DNA from: DASZBX01 sp035943635 | GTDB taxonomy: Bacteria; Actinomycetota; Actinomycetes; Streptomycetales; Catenulisporaceae | Assembly: GCA_035943635.1 (NCBI GenBank) | Contig: DASZBX010000148.1 | Coordinates: 124,001 to 188,000 of the forward strand | Reading direction: 5' to 3' | DNA length: 64,000 bases | Shown: positions 41,944 through 49,883 of the stretch, piece after piece | How positions within the stretch are numbered: position 1 is the stretch's first letter | How the letters are laid out: each line of letters opens with the position of its first letter | Translations under genes and position numbers: made by a program | The notes under the pieces: model-generated | The model's input: only the letters and a program-made list of their open reading frames with translations | Database searches by the model: none | What the model was told of the DNA's origin: nothing

Positions 41944-42486
41944 TCAGCCCTGGACGCGCTCGATCGTGACCGAGTTGATCACCACGTCGTTCAGCGGACG
42001 GTCCTGGCCGTTGGTCGGCAGCTGGGCGATCGTGTCGATCACCTTCTGGCCGGCCGCGTCCTCCACCTCGCCGAAGATGGTGTGCTTGCCGTTCAGGTGG
42101 CCGGGGGTGCCCACGGTCAGGAAGAACTGCGAGCCGTTGGTACCCCGGCCGCCGCGGCTGCCGGCGTTGGCCATGGCCAGCAGGTACGGCTTGGTGAAGC
42201 GCAGCTCCGGGTGGATCTCGTCGTCGAACTGGTAGCCCGGGCCGCCGAAGCCCTGGCCCAGCGGGTCCCCGCCCTGGATCATGAATCCGGAGATGACCCG
42301 GTGGAAGATGGTGCCGTCGTACAGCTTCTCGTTGCTCGGCATGTTGGTACGCGGGTCGGTCCACTCGCGGGTACCCTCGGCGAGCTCGATGAAATTACGC
42401 ACCGTCTTGGGCGCGTGGTTCGGGAACAGGCGAACCCTGATGTCCCCGTGATTCGTGCTCAGCACCGCGTACGTCTCTTCGGCCAT
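41944..42486 (-). CDS. ppiA: Cytoplasmic peptidyl-prolyl cis-trans isomerase (cyclophilin type)
   Basis: This 180-residue single-domain cyclophilin accelerates proline isomerisation during protein folding. The catalytic elements are clear: FHRVISGFMIQGGD with the active-site Arg, GSQFFLTVG, and HTIFGEV for the later binding strand. There is no signal peptide, so it is cytoplasmic. ATG 42486 starts MAEETYAVL. It is separated from the rhomboid gene by 122 bases on the same strand. Confidence 0.94.
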   Translation of the reverse strand: MAEETYAVLSTNHGDIRVRLFPNHAPKTVRNFIELAEGTREWTDPRTNMPSNEKLYDGTIFHRVISGFMIQGGDPLGQGFGGPGYQFDDEIHPELRFTKPYLLAMANAGSRGGRGTNGSQFFLTVGTPGHLNGKHTIFGEVEDAAGQKVIDTIAQLPTNGQDRPLNDVVINSVTIERVQG

Positions 42487-42781
42487 GGTGGCCCCTCACT
42501 TCCGATCGCCGACTGTGGTTGTCCGTCACCGCCCGTCGGGCGGCGGGCCGACTGCCGCCCCGGTCCGGCGGACGGATGCCCGGCCCAGGCCGACGGGCCG
42601 CGCAGACCCGGTAACATCCTCCCACGCCCGGCCCGGCGGCGCGGCCATCGGGCGCGGGTCCCGGGGTGTCCGCAGGTGTCGGCGGCCGTCCGGCCGTTCC
42701 TCATACAAATGGCGGACTAAGAGCATAGCTCTGAAGAATGGGGGAACACGGTTCAAAGTCATCTCTACGAAGGGCCAGTTC

Positions 42782-43414
42782 ATGACCGCGCATAATGCAA
42801 AATCAACGCATCCCCATGTGTCGGACGCCCTCGCGACGGCACAGCCGTGGGTCCGGGACCACTACGCCGCGCTGCGCGCAGAGGCCGGGCCGCGCCTCGA
42901 ACACGCCAGGTCGACGGTCGTACCGGTCCTGACGGAGACCACGACCAGGGTGCGCGACGACTACCTGCCGGCCGCCGCCCACCGGGTCCGCGACGACTAT
43001 CTGCCCGCCGCGGCCCACGCCACCTCGCAGCTGGCCGCCGAGGCCGCCCGGCGCAGCGCCCCCTACCGGGCCGAGCTGGCCAGCCGCAGCATGGCCGCCC
43101 TGGCCGCCGCCCGCGGCGAGGTCACCGCGGACGACGTGGCCAAGCTGCAGCGCCGCGGCCGCGGCCGCAAGGCGAAGATCGTCGGCGTGGCCGCGCTGAT
43201 CGGCGCGGTCACCGGCGCCGGGATCGTGTTCTGGCAGCGTTCGCACCAGAAGCAGTGGGACCAGGACGACCTGGTCGAGACGGTCCTGGACGACTCGCGC
43301 CCCGCGGGCCGGGCCGCCGCCGACGCCCCCGCGGACACCACCGGTTTGAACTCCGACGGCACCGCGACCGGCACCGCCCGCTCCACCCGCGGCTCGAACG
43401 ACAACGGCCACTGA
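42782..43414 (+). CDS. DUF5324-family membrane-anchored protein
   Basis: This 210-residue protein has a helical N-terminal part of repeated VRDDYLPAAAH units (VRDDYLPAAAHRVRDDYLPA), a single hydrophobic helix (IVGVAALIGAVTGAGIVFW, about residues 138-156) and a hydrophilic Ala/Thr-rich tail. ATG 42782 has a GAAGGG site. The family is confined to Streptomyces relatives and has no assigned function. The position next to ppiA is conserved. It ends before an intrinsic terminator. Confidence 0.82.
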   Translation: MTAHNAKSTHPHVSDALATAQPWVRDHYAALRAEAGPRLEHARSTVVPVLTETTTRVRDDYLPAAAHRVRDDYLPAAAHATSQLAAEAARRSAPYRAELASRSMAALAAARGEVTADDVAKLQRRGRGRKAKIVGVAALIGAVTGAGIVFWQRSHQKQWDQDDLVETVLDDSRPAGRAAADAPADTTGLNSDGTATGTARSTRGSNDNGH

Positions 43415-43425
43415 GCGAATAGCGA

Positions 43426-43460
43426 ATCCGGGCCGAATTCCCGGCCCGGATCCGCGTCCT
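43426..43460 (+). terminator. Intrinsic terminator
   Basis: Ten-base arms ATCCGGGCCG (43426-43435) and CGGCCCGGAT (43442-43451) with a 6-base loop precede a CCTTTTC run. It lies just after the DUF5324 gene. Confidence 0.8.
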
Positions 43461-43583
43461 TTTCGCACCGGTTTCCCCGCGTTGCGGGTAACCCACGGGC
43501 TAACCGTAGGTGCGCTGGAACGCTGCACGCCGGACAGTTAGACTGCCCGATCTAACAGCGGACCGGTTCCGAAAGGACAGATC

Positions 43584-43832
43584 ATGGCAGGCAAGTTCGA
43601 GGTCTACAAGGACGTCCAGGGCAAGCACCGTTTCCGGCTCAAGGCCGGCAACGGCCAGATCATCGCCGTGGGCGAGGCGTACGAGTCCATGGCCGCGTGT
43701 CTGAAAGGCATAGAGTCGATCCGGACGAATGCCGCCTCTGCCACGCTCGTGGACCTGACCAGCGGCGCACCCGCCGCGAAGGCCGGCGCGAAGGCGGCCG
43801 CCCCGGCCAAGGCGAAGGTCACCGAGTCCTAG
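43584..43832 (+). CDS. YegP/DUF1508-family protein
   Basis: This 82-residue protein has the YegP/DUF1508 fold signature FEVYKD, FRLKAGNGQII and YESMAACLKGIESIR, followed by an Ala/Lys-rich tail. The function of the family is unclear. ATG 43584 is preceded by a GAAAGGACA site. It is monocistronic, with a terminator behind it. Confidence 0.88.
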   Translation: MAGKFEVYKDVQGKHRFRLKAGNGQIIAVGEAYESMAACLKGIESIRTNAASATLVDLTSGAPAAKAGAKAAAPAKAKVTES

Positions 43833-43918
43833 CCCTGGTTCGCGTTCCACCCTGGTATCAGCCCAGGCCTGATCGTCCCGGGTATAAGTCCTCGGCGCCA
43901 TCACCACCCGGTCCCAAA

Positions 43919-43948
43919 GAGCCCGCCCTCACTGCCGAGGGCGGGCTC
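43919..43948 (+). terminator. Intrinsic terminator after the YegP-like gene
   Basis: Perfect 12-base arms GAGCCCGCCCTC (43919-43930) and GAGGGCGGGCTC (43937-43948) with a 6-base loop, followed by TGCTGTT. Confidence 0.85.
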
Positions 43949-43959
43949 TGCTGTTGCCA

Positions 43960-44384
43960 GAGCGCTGCTGTTGCTGAGCTCTGCTGCTACCGCGGCGCCT
44001 GATCGCTGTCGAACTGGAAATTCGGGCCGGAACGGTGAACGGCAGGTCCGGGTTCATCGTCAGCAGCTGGTCGTTGAATCTCTGCTGGTCGCCGTTCGGC
44101 AGGGCCGGGATACCCGAGGCAGCCCGAGTGGACGGCTGGCCGGACGATGGCCGCGACTGCTTTAGCCCTTCCACTCGTTCTGGCGCAAAGTGTGCAGCGA
44201 ACAGGGCAGCTTGACCGCCTTGCGAATGCCCCACGATGCAGTAGAAGGCCAGCCGGTTCCCCGCAGCTCCAACCCGCTGCCCCTGGCCCCAACCGCTTTC
44301 CCGCGCCAGCACGCTGTTCACGCCGACCGCGCCTGGCCACCTATCCGCTCGGCTGCCTGGCTCCCGGCCTGGCTCAATCCCCAC
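43960..44384 (-). pseudogene. Degenerate lipase/alpha-beta hydrolase remnant
   Basis: The minus strand keeps a recognisable nucleophile elbow region VGHSQGGQAALFAAHFAPE flanked by unrelated or shifted sequence; a second weak piece reads IPALPNGDQQRFNDQLL. No start codon, signal peptide or complete triad can be assembled. Most likely it is the remains of a secreted lipase at the edge of the low-GC island. Confidence 0.4.
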
Positions 44385-44406
44385 TTCGCGTTGCCACTAG
44401 TACTGC

Positions 44407-44847
44407 CTACTCCTGCGTGAGCGGCAGAGCCGCAGCAAACTCACGTCCAGCAGCCTTGGACGCCGCCGGGAAGAGCACCCTGATCCCACGCTCCTGGTTG
44501 GCGACCGAAAGCTGAGTCACCACCGCCAGCCCGAACTGCGCCTTCTTGAGCCCGGAGATCGTGACAACGCTCCGGGACAAGGTCGCCATGTGCTTGCCAG
44601 GGCCGCCGGTCGACGTCGAGTCGAAGAAGAGGATCCGCCGGTCGGTCAGAACGGTGTACATCGGCCGCGGCCGCACATTCACCGTCAGCAACCCACCGCT
44701 GGCTATCCCAGCCACGGCGGCGGTAAGCATCTTCTTCTTCATCGACACAGACCCGACGGTGGCAAGGGTGCTGATCTGCACCTGCTCACCAGCCTCCAGC
44801 AGAGGCGCCACACCTTCAAGAAGCTTCGCTCGCCGTCTCGCGTTCAT
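44407..44847 (-). CDS. PH-like domain protein of unknown function
   Basis: This 146-residue protein has a hydrophobic patch at about residues 38-55 (LTAAVAGIASGGLL) and the strand pattern YTVLTDRRILFFDS, typical of bacterial PH-like domains. ATG 44847 has only a weak GGGA site. GC content is visibly lower than in neighbouring core genes. It lies 192 bases beyond the DUF4041/T5orf172 gene on the same strand and may belong to the same acquired unit. Function unknown. Confidence 0.6.
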   Translation of the reverse strand: MNARRRAKLLEGVAPLLEAGEQVQISTLATVGSVSMKKKMLTAAVAGIASGGLLTVNVRPRPMYTVLTDRRILFFDSTSTGGPGKHMATLSRSVVTISGLKKAQFGLAVVTQLSVANQERGIRVLFPAASKAAGREFAAALPLTQE

Positions 44848-45039
44848 TGCATTCCCATCTGATGGTCTATCGATTTGCGCAAGCCAACCAGCATGCTCGC
44901 GCATCATAGTCCGATCCGACCATCCGATGGGAAGTCCGCAGGCAAGATGCATCCACACATTGCCACATACCCTCACATCCCGACTAGAGGCACATCCACT
45001 TCTCAAAGGGCTTACCTCGAATGTCCCACATGCCCGGCA

Positions 45040-46407
45040 TCACGCCGACTGCTGAACTTCCGACTCAGCACCAGGCCAGCGCCCCTTCGATTGGAAATAC
45101 TCCTCCGCAAGGGGAGCCTCGGTGAATTCGAGGAGTCCGCCGACCTTCTGCTCCAGCATGGCGCGTACCTCGACTGGGCTGGCGAAGAAAAACTCTCGCC
45201 GCTCGTTGACGGCATTCACACGGCGATGGGCGAACGCCTTGTGGAGTTGGCTCTCGAGCGCGATCGCGTCTTCGGAGAAGAACAGGGCATGTACGTCGTA
45301 CCGAAACGGCACGGAGGCGTCCCCTAGTTCCCGGACGCGGTCCATCGGCTCCAGGCGTCTGGTCATACCGATCTTCACAACATCTGGCCCGAATGCGCCG
45401 ATGTTGGAAATGACGTAGACATACCCGGCTCGGATGTTCGCGATGCGATAGTCGTTGGCGGCGATGGCTTGATCGATGTCGGCCAAGCGGCCTGCAAGCT
45501 CGTGTACCGCAGTCTCATCGCCCTTGGCCCGCAGTAACTCCAGCACAGTCAAGTAGTGACTGCGTTCCTTGTCCAGGCGTGCCTTCTCAGCAGCGAGTTC
45601 AGCTTCGGCGCGGCGTTGCTCGCGAATGAGCTCGCGCTCTCCGCGCGCCTTCTCACGTTCTTCCTGGACCTTTATCTGGAAATCAGCGGTCAGTTCCAAT
45701 TCGCCTACCCGCAGTGCGTGGTAGTCGGGGCTTATCCGCATCTCCATAGTGGCGCCAAGCTTCTCGATCGCCGTCACAGCGGACTCAAGGCGCTTCTTGG
45801 CCGTGTGCACGTTGCCGGACCGAAGCGAACGAACACAGTTGTCAGCCTCGGCGTTGTAGGCGCGAAGCATCAGCTTCGACAGGTCGCCGACCAATTTGCG
45901 GCCTTTCGCGAGAGAACCGCCGAACGTGAACAGCTCAGCGGCCAGGATCGCTTGCCCGGACTTGACTGCCACATCGATTTGACTCTCCAGGTCACGCAGA
46001 CGTTCTCTATAAGCTGCCGCGTCTTCTAGCGGATGGTGATAGCGATAGATGCCTACATCCTGAAGGACACGCTGATCAGATAGTTCGACCACCTCGGCAG
46101 CCGCGCCATGGCCTTGGGCCGCAACCAGAGCAGTTTCGAGGGACGCAATCCGCGCCAGCAAAATCTCTGTCGCAGCCGGAACTGCCGATGCCGGCACAGT
46201 GGCATCAGCCGACTGTGCCTCACCTGTAATCCCGGGCGAGTGCATCGCCACACCACTTGGGAGCGCCGTGTCCCCGCTGTCATGGACGAAGAGCTCCCAG
46301 CCCGGAGGCGGAGTGGGCCACGAGGCGTCCGGGGTCCACCCGGTTGGCGGCATCCAGCCTGTTGGCGGGGTCGGCCATCCCGGTGGTGGATTGAATCGCA
46401 CAGTCAC
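45040..46407 (-). CDS. DUF4041 protein with T5orf172/GIY-YIG-like nuclease domain
   Basis: This 455-residue protein begins with proline-tryptophan repeats (PPGW and PTGW units, residues 8-37). A helical DUF4041-like domain fills about residues 105-310, with an Arg/Glu-rich coiled coil near 245-285. A T5orf172 domain related to GIY-YIG nucleases follows: GYVYVI (328-333), KIGMTRR (345-351), ALESQLHKAF with Glu385 (383-392) and NERREFFF (401-408). ATG 46407 overlaps the preceding gene by four bases, so translation is coupled. Domain pairs of this kind are frequent in phages and islands; a nucleic-acid-cutting role is likely but unproven. Confidence 0.85.
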   Translation of the reverse strand: MTVRFNPPPGWPTPPTGWMPPTGWTPDASWPTPPPGWELFVHDSGDTALPSGVAMHSPGITGEAQSADATVPASAVPAATEILLARIASLETALVAAQGHGAAAEVVELSDQRVLQDVGIYRYHHPLEDAAAYRERLRDLESQIDVAVKSGQAILAAELFTFGGSLAKGRKLVGDLSKLMLRAYNAEADNCVRSLRSGNVHTAKKRLESAVTAIEKLGATMEMRISPDYHALRVGELELTADFQIKVQEEREKARGERELIREQRRAEAELAAEKARLDKERSHYLTVLELLRAKGDETAVHELAGRLADIDQAIAANDYRIANIRAGYVYVISNIGAFGPDVVKIGMTRRLEPMDRVRELGDASVPFRYDVHALFFSEDAIALESQLHKAFAHRRVNAVNERREFFFASPVEVRAMLEQKVGGLLEFTEAPLAEEYFQSKGRWPGAESEVQQSA

Positions 46408-47687
46408 ACGCCCCGTGATGGACGGACACCAAGCGATGCGTCTGCGGACGTCAGGTCGGACGGCGACTTCGAAAGTGCGGCCCCGAGGTGCTCAAGTGTC
46501 GCTTTCGGGACCACATTGGACAGATCGAAATTATTAAATGTCTCTCGCTCAGCAGCAACTATCACGAGTGGGATCGCGTCTGGAAGGCCTGTTGCCGCCA
46601 CGACTGTCTCCACGCTGACGGTCAAAGCGATCGAGTGGATCTTACCCGCCCTGTCGGCTTCGAAGACCTCGTGCAAACTCCGGACAGCGACCTGCCACAC
46701 GGCACTCGCGTACCGTGCCTTCTGCTCACGCACCGGCAGAGCAACAGACGTCATCTCGTCCCGCGCCTTGACGTACTTGTATTCCTTGGCAACTGGCACC
46801 TTGGACGGCTCCGGCACTGTCACGGCCAGGGTCAACTCGCGTCCTTGAAGTGCAAACGCGTGGTCGTGTTCGACCGAGAAGACCTCGGGATAGACAGAGT
46901 TGGCGAGCACAATTCCCACATACTCGTTGATCGCCGATTCCACATCGAAGGCCAGCCCATTGATCAAGCTGTCAAGCTCGGCGTTGCGGGCCCTCGCCTC
47001 AGCTTCCCTGGTTTCACACTCGGCTCGATACTTGGCCTCCGCTTCAGCCAGCTTGCGTTTGCGGGACGACTCCAGTTCGTCACGGTAGGCGAGGCTGCGT
47101 TGGTAGGTACTGCGAGACTCTTGGTCAACACGCGACCACTCCGCATATGCCGCCTCAAACGCCGCTCTCGCATCGACGACGATCTTCTCGTGGCGTTTCT
47201 TCCCGCCAAACGCAGCCCCCAGCCCAGCCGGTGGCACCGGTTCTTGCCACACAGGCGGGTAGAACTGCTGCGGAACAGGCACAGCCTGTGTCTCAACTGC
47301 TAACGTGCCAGGTTCAAACGGCGGATGGTCGACCGTCGTCATCTTCAGTGCTGCCAAGTCGACGTAGTCATCCACTTCAAGCGTCGAGGCCAAAAGGCCG
47401 TCGATATCTTCGTACTGGGATGCGAGGTTCGCATTCAACTCCTCCACCTCAGCGAGGCGCATCTCGAGATGGAGACGTGCAGCTTCCTTCTCTGCGGCCT
47501 TCAATTCTGCGGCCGACGCCTTCGCGACAGCAGTCTGCGCCCGCTCATAAGCACGCATCGCTTGCAGGGCATCGCGCTGTGCGGCCGCACGCGCCCGTTG
47601 AACTGCCGCTTCCTGCTGCCGGCGGCGCTTTTCAGCCTGCTGCGACTGATATTGCAGTTCCGCGAAGAAACCGCGTCGTTTTGCCAC
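46404..47687 (-). CDS. Coiled-coil protein of unknown function paired with the DUF4041 nuclease
   Basis: This 427-residue protein starts VAKRRGFFAELQYQSQQAEKRR. The first 90 residues are a strong coiled coil, a Pro-rich linker follows, a second coiled coil rich in Arg/Glu lies near residues 170-230, and a conserved C-terminal domain ends the protein (SINEYVGIVLANSVYPEVF-like region, KVPVAKEYKYVKARDEM, VAVRSLHEVFEAD). The start is GTG 47687 with GGGGG upstream; TTG 47699 is possible. It overlaps the DUF4041 gene by four bases. Similar proteins occur in actinobacteria without a known role. GC is about 58-60 percent by eye, well below the core genes. Confidence 0.7.
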   Translation of the reverse strand: MAKRRGFFAELQYQSQQAEKRRRQQEAAVQRARAAAQRDALQAMRAYERAQTAVAKASAAELKAAEKEAARLHLEMRLAEVEELNANLASQYEDIDGLLASTLEVDDYVDLAALKMTTVDHPPFEPGTLAVETQAVPVPQQFYPPVWQEPVPPAGLGAAFGGKKRHEKIVVDARAAFEAAYAEWSRVDQESRSTYQRSLAYRDELESSRKRKLAEAEAKYRAECETREAEARARNAELDSLINGLAFDVESAINEYVGIVLANSVYPEVFSVEHDHAFALQGRELTLAVTVPEPSKVPVAKEYKYVKARDEMTSVALPVREQKARYASAVWQVAVRSLHEVFEADRAGKIHSIALTVSVETVVAATGLPDAIPLVIVAAERETFNNFDLSNVVPKATLEHLGAALSKSPSDLTSADASLGVRPSRGV

Positions 47688-47808
47688 TACAACCCCCAAA
47701 TGCCTGCACTGGAGCCCGACCCGAGTTAGCTTACTTGAATGCTGTGAGCCTCATCACCTTTTCGAGCATGCTGTAGCGGAACTTCCGCTGCGGACGTGGT
47801 ACTGCTAG

Positions 47809-48032
47809 GGACATGTCGATCGATTCCTTACAGCTCTCTACGAGCAGGGCTACATCGCCGTTGCCCCGGACGGAAGCTTCCTGGTTAGCCCGCACGTTGC
47901 CGACCTACCAGATGTTGACACCTACATCAGCGGCAGACTGGCAGAGCGCACTGTCACCTGTTGGACCGAGACTAGTAGCCCCTACTTCCACTGGCATCGC
48001 ACGCACACGTTCAAAGACGGCCCCCCAGCTTG
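47809..48032 (+). pseudogene. Gene remnant, possibly HNH-endonuclease C-terminus
   Basis: One open frame runs from just after a TAG at 47806 to TGA 48032 and reads YEQGYIAVAPDGSFLVSPH and later PYFHWHRTHTF. The spacing of hydrophobic and His residues recalls C-termini of HNH-type restriction endonucleases. No start codon or ribosome site is present, so it is probably a fragment. The family guess is weak. Confidence 0.3.
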
Positions 48033-48119
48033 AGCCAAATGGCCAAGTTGCCTACAGACGCAAGAGGCCGCATTGCCAACGAGGACAATGCGGCCATACC
48101 CTTGCGGACCGGTATGAAG

Positions 48120-48192
48120 TGGAGCCAGGGGGACTCGAACCCCCAACCCCTGCCTTGCAAAGGCAGTGCTCTGCCAGTTGAGCTATGGCCCC
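48120..48192 (-). tRNA. tRNA-Ala (anticodon TGC)
   Basis: The minus-strand sequence folds normally: acceptor GGGGCCA/TGGCTCC, discriminator A, anticodon loop TTTGCAA and T-loop GTTCGAGTC. CCA is not encoded. It marks one side of the low-GC island; the gene itself is complete. Confidence 0.96.
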
Positions 48193-48241
48193 GGGAAACG
48201 GCCGCAAGTATTTGCGGCCGACTTCGGGTACGCGGCGGGTA

Positions 48242-48385
48242 CTAGCCCTTCGCGGGGACCGGGACCGGGTCGGTCACTTCGGTCCACAGGTCCTTCTCGG
48301 CCTTGTCCTTCTTGTCCTGGACCTGCCGGTAAACCAAGAAGCCACCGACGGTTACTGCGCCGAGCAAAAGCAGTTTCTTCACCAC
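48242..48385 (-). CDS. DLW-39 family small protein
   Basis: This protein of about 47 residues has an N-terminal hydrophobic helix (KKLLLLGAVTVGGFLVY), then KKDKAEKDLWTEVTDP, containing the DLW motif that names the family, and a short Pro tail. Start codons GTG 48391, 48385 or 48382 are all possible; an AGAGG site is close by, and 48385 fits best. Such small proteins sit beside tRNA-Ala in the gyrA region of Streptomyces relatives. Function unknown. Confidence 0.8.
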   Translation of the reverse strand: MVKKLLLLGAVTVGGFLVYRQVQDKKDKAEKDLWTEVTDPVPVPAKG

Positions 48386-48729
48386 AACCACCGGTCCTCT
48401 TGAACTTGGCTTCGGATGCGCGCACCCCCAGAGGCAGCGCCTGCAAATGAGACTACCAGGTGAACCAGCCCCTGTGCCCGACCATTGCCGCACTGTCGAC
48501 GAACCACAACACTGTTACCACAATCGCATCAATAAGCCCCGGGACCGCACCCATTTTCCCCCGCTGCCACATCCCCGCACCCAAGTGACATTGAGACGAA
48601 AATGCTCTTTTCATAGCCAGGCGGCATGCGACCACCGCTGAATACCGAATTTCACACCACCCACTCCTCCCACCAACCGCAGGCGGCCGAGAACACCCTC
48701 TCCGGCCGGGGCCGACGCCGGGGGTCCAG

Positions 48730-48774
48730 GGGGCGAAGCCCCATGGCGCGGGGGTGTGGGGGTCGTACCCCCAC
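48730..48774. repeat. Paired GC-rich hairpins
   Basis: Two stem-loops lie side by side: GGGGC/GCCCC with a 3-base loop (48730-48742) and GTGGGGG/CCCCCAC with a 5-base loop (48756-48774). They lie in the noncoding gap (48386-48845) between the DLW-39 gene and tRNA-Ile and resemble dispersed palindromic elements seen in actinobacterial genomes. No gene is supported in the rest of the gap. Confidence 0.55.
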
Positions 48775-48845
48775 AAGACACAACGAGGCCGACCCTGCGA
48801 GTGCGCCGTGAAGCGAGCACGAGCAGGGCCGGCCAGAGGATCCCG

Positions 48846-48919
48846 TGGGCCTAAGTGGACTTGAACCACTGACCTCTTCCTTATCAGGGAAGCGCTCTAA
48901 CCAACTGAGCTATAGGCCC
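48846..48919 (-). tRNA. tRNA-Ile (anticodon GAT)
   Basis: Complete minus-strand cloverleaf: acceptor GGGCCTA/TAGGCCC, discriminator A, D-loop AGTTGGTTA, anticodon loop CTGATAA and T-loop GTTCAAGTC. CCA is not encoded. The position after gyrA and DUF3566 is the usual one in Streptomyces relatives. Confidence 0.97.
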
Positions 48920-48999
48920 GGGAGCGCCCATTCTGCCTGTCAGCAGCGGGCGCTAGAGAAGATTACCTCATCGCTGCCCTTGTCCCCAAACCGATTCGG

Positions 49000-49782
49000 T
49001 CACTGGTCCTCGGCGAGGGTGACTTCGAAGCCGCCGACGAAGCCGGAGGCCAGGTTGTAGAGGTAGGCGCCCAGGGTCGACAGGGCTGTGATGAGCACGA
49101 TGTCGACGAGGGAGATGATGATGACGAACATCTCCACGTGGCTGAACGACGCGAACGAGGTGACGCTGAAGGCGGTGCCGGTCGAGCCGGTGCCGCTGCT
49201 GGTGAGGTCGCCGATGGTCTTGTTCAGGGAGCTGAACACGCCGAGCGACTGCAGCACCTTCCAGATCACGGCGGTCGCGACCATGGTCACGATGCCCATG
49301 GCGATGGACAGCACGAACGAGACCTTCATCACGGACCACGGGTCGACCCGGGCCACCCGCAGTCGGGCCTTGCGCACCCTGACCTGTGGTCCGACCTGCG
49401 GCGGGCGGGGCGGGCGGGCCTCGCGCGGGGGGCGGGCGGTCTTGACCGGGCGGGCGGAGGAGACCGTGTCCGAGACCATCGAGCCGAGCCGGGCGAAGGA
49501 CTTGGCGGCGACCTTGGCCGCGGCCTGGGGGCCCTGGGGCCCTTGGGCACCCTGCGGCGCCGGGGCGCCGGGACCGGCCGGGCCACCCTGGCCGGCGCCG
49601 TACAGGCCGCCCTGGGGGCCGCTCTGCGGGCCCTCGGAGGCGGTGGGCGAGGAGGTGGTCACGCCGCCGGAGCTCTGTCCCAGAGACATGGTCGCGTCAG
49701 CCGGCCGGGTGTCGACCGACGAGGGCCCATAACTGCGGGTCTCGCCGGTGCCCCCGGCGGGCTGGCTGGAACTCTCACTCAC
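49000..49782 (-). CDS. DUF3566-domain membrane protein
   Basis: This 260-residue protein follows gyrA in most actinobacteria. The first 130 residues are a low-complexity Gly/Pro/Gln linker with a basic Pro/Arg segment. The DUF3566 domain starts at ARVDPWSVMKVSF and contains two helices (about residues 155-178 and 215-240) and ends GFEVTLAEDQ. GTG 49782 is the start. The function is unknown; the fixed position beside gyrase is the main clue. GC is high, as in the core genes. Confidence 0.9.
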   Translation of the reverse strand: MSESSSQPAGGTGETRSYGPSSVDTRPADATMSLGQSSGGVTTSSPTASEGPQSGPQGGLYGAGQGGPAGPGAPAPQGAQGPQGPQAAAKVAAKSFARLGSMVSDTVSSARPVKTARPPREARPPRPPQVGPQVRVRKARLRVARVDPWSVMKVSFVLSIAMGIVTMVATAVIWKVLQSLGVFSSLNKTIGDLTSSGTGSTGTAFSVTSFASFSHVEMFVIIISLVDIVLITALSTLGAYLYNLASGFVGGFEVTLAEDQ

Positions 49783-49883
49783 GTTCGTCGCCCCCTGCCG
49801 TGCACTGTGGAGCTCGGTGGCCGGCCGGAGGAGGGTACTGGTCCGGGCCGGTCGACAAGCCGTTGGTTGTCATCTCGAATCTA

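Noticed and set aside
43900..48200. Integrative element with attachment-site repeats at tRNA-Ala
   Set aside because: Base composition and remnants suggest acquisition, but I found no copy of the tRNA 3' end at the other edge and no integrase gene, so no boundaries can be claimed.
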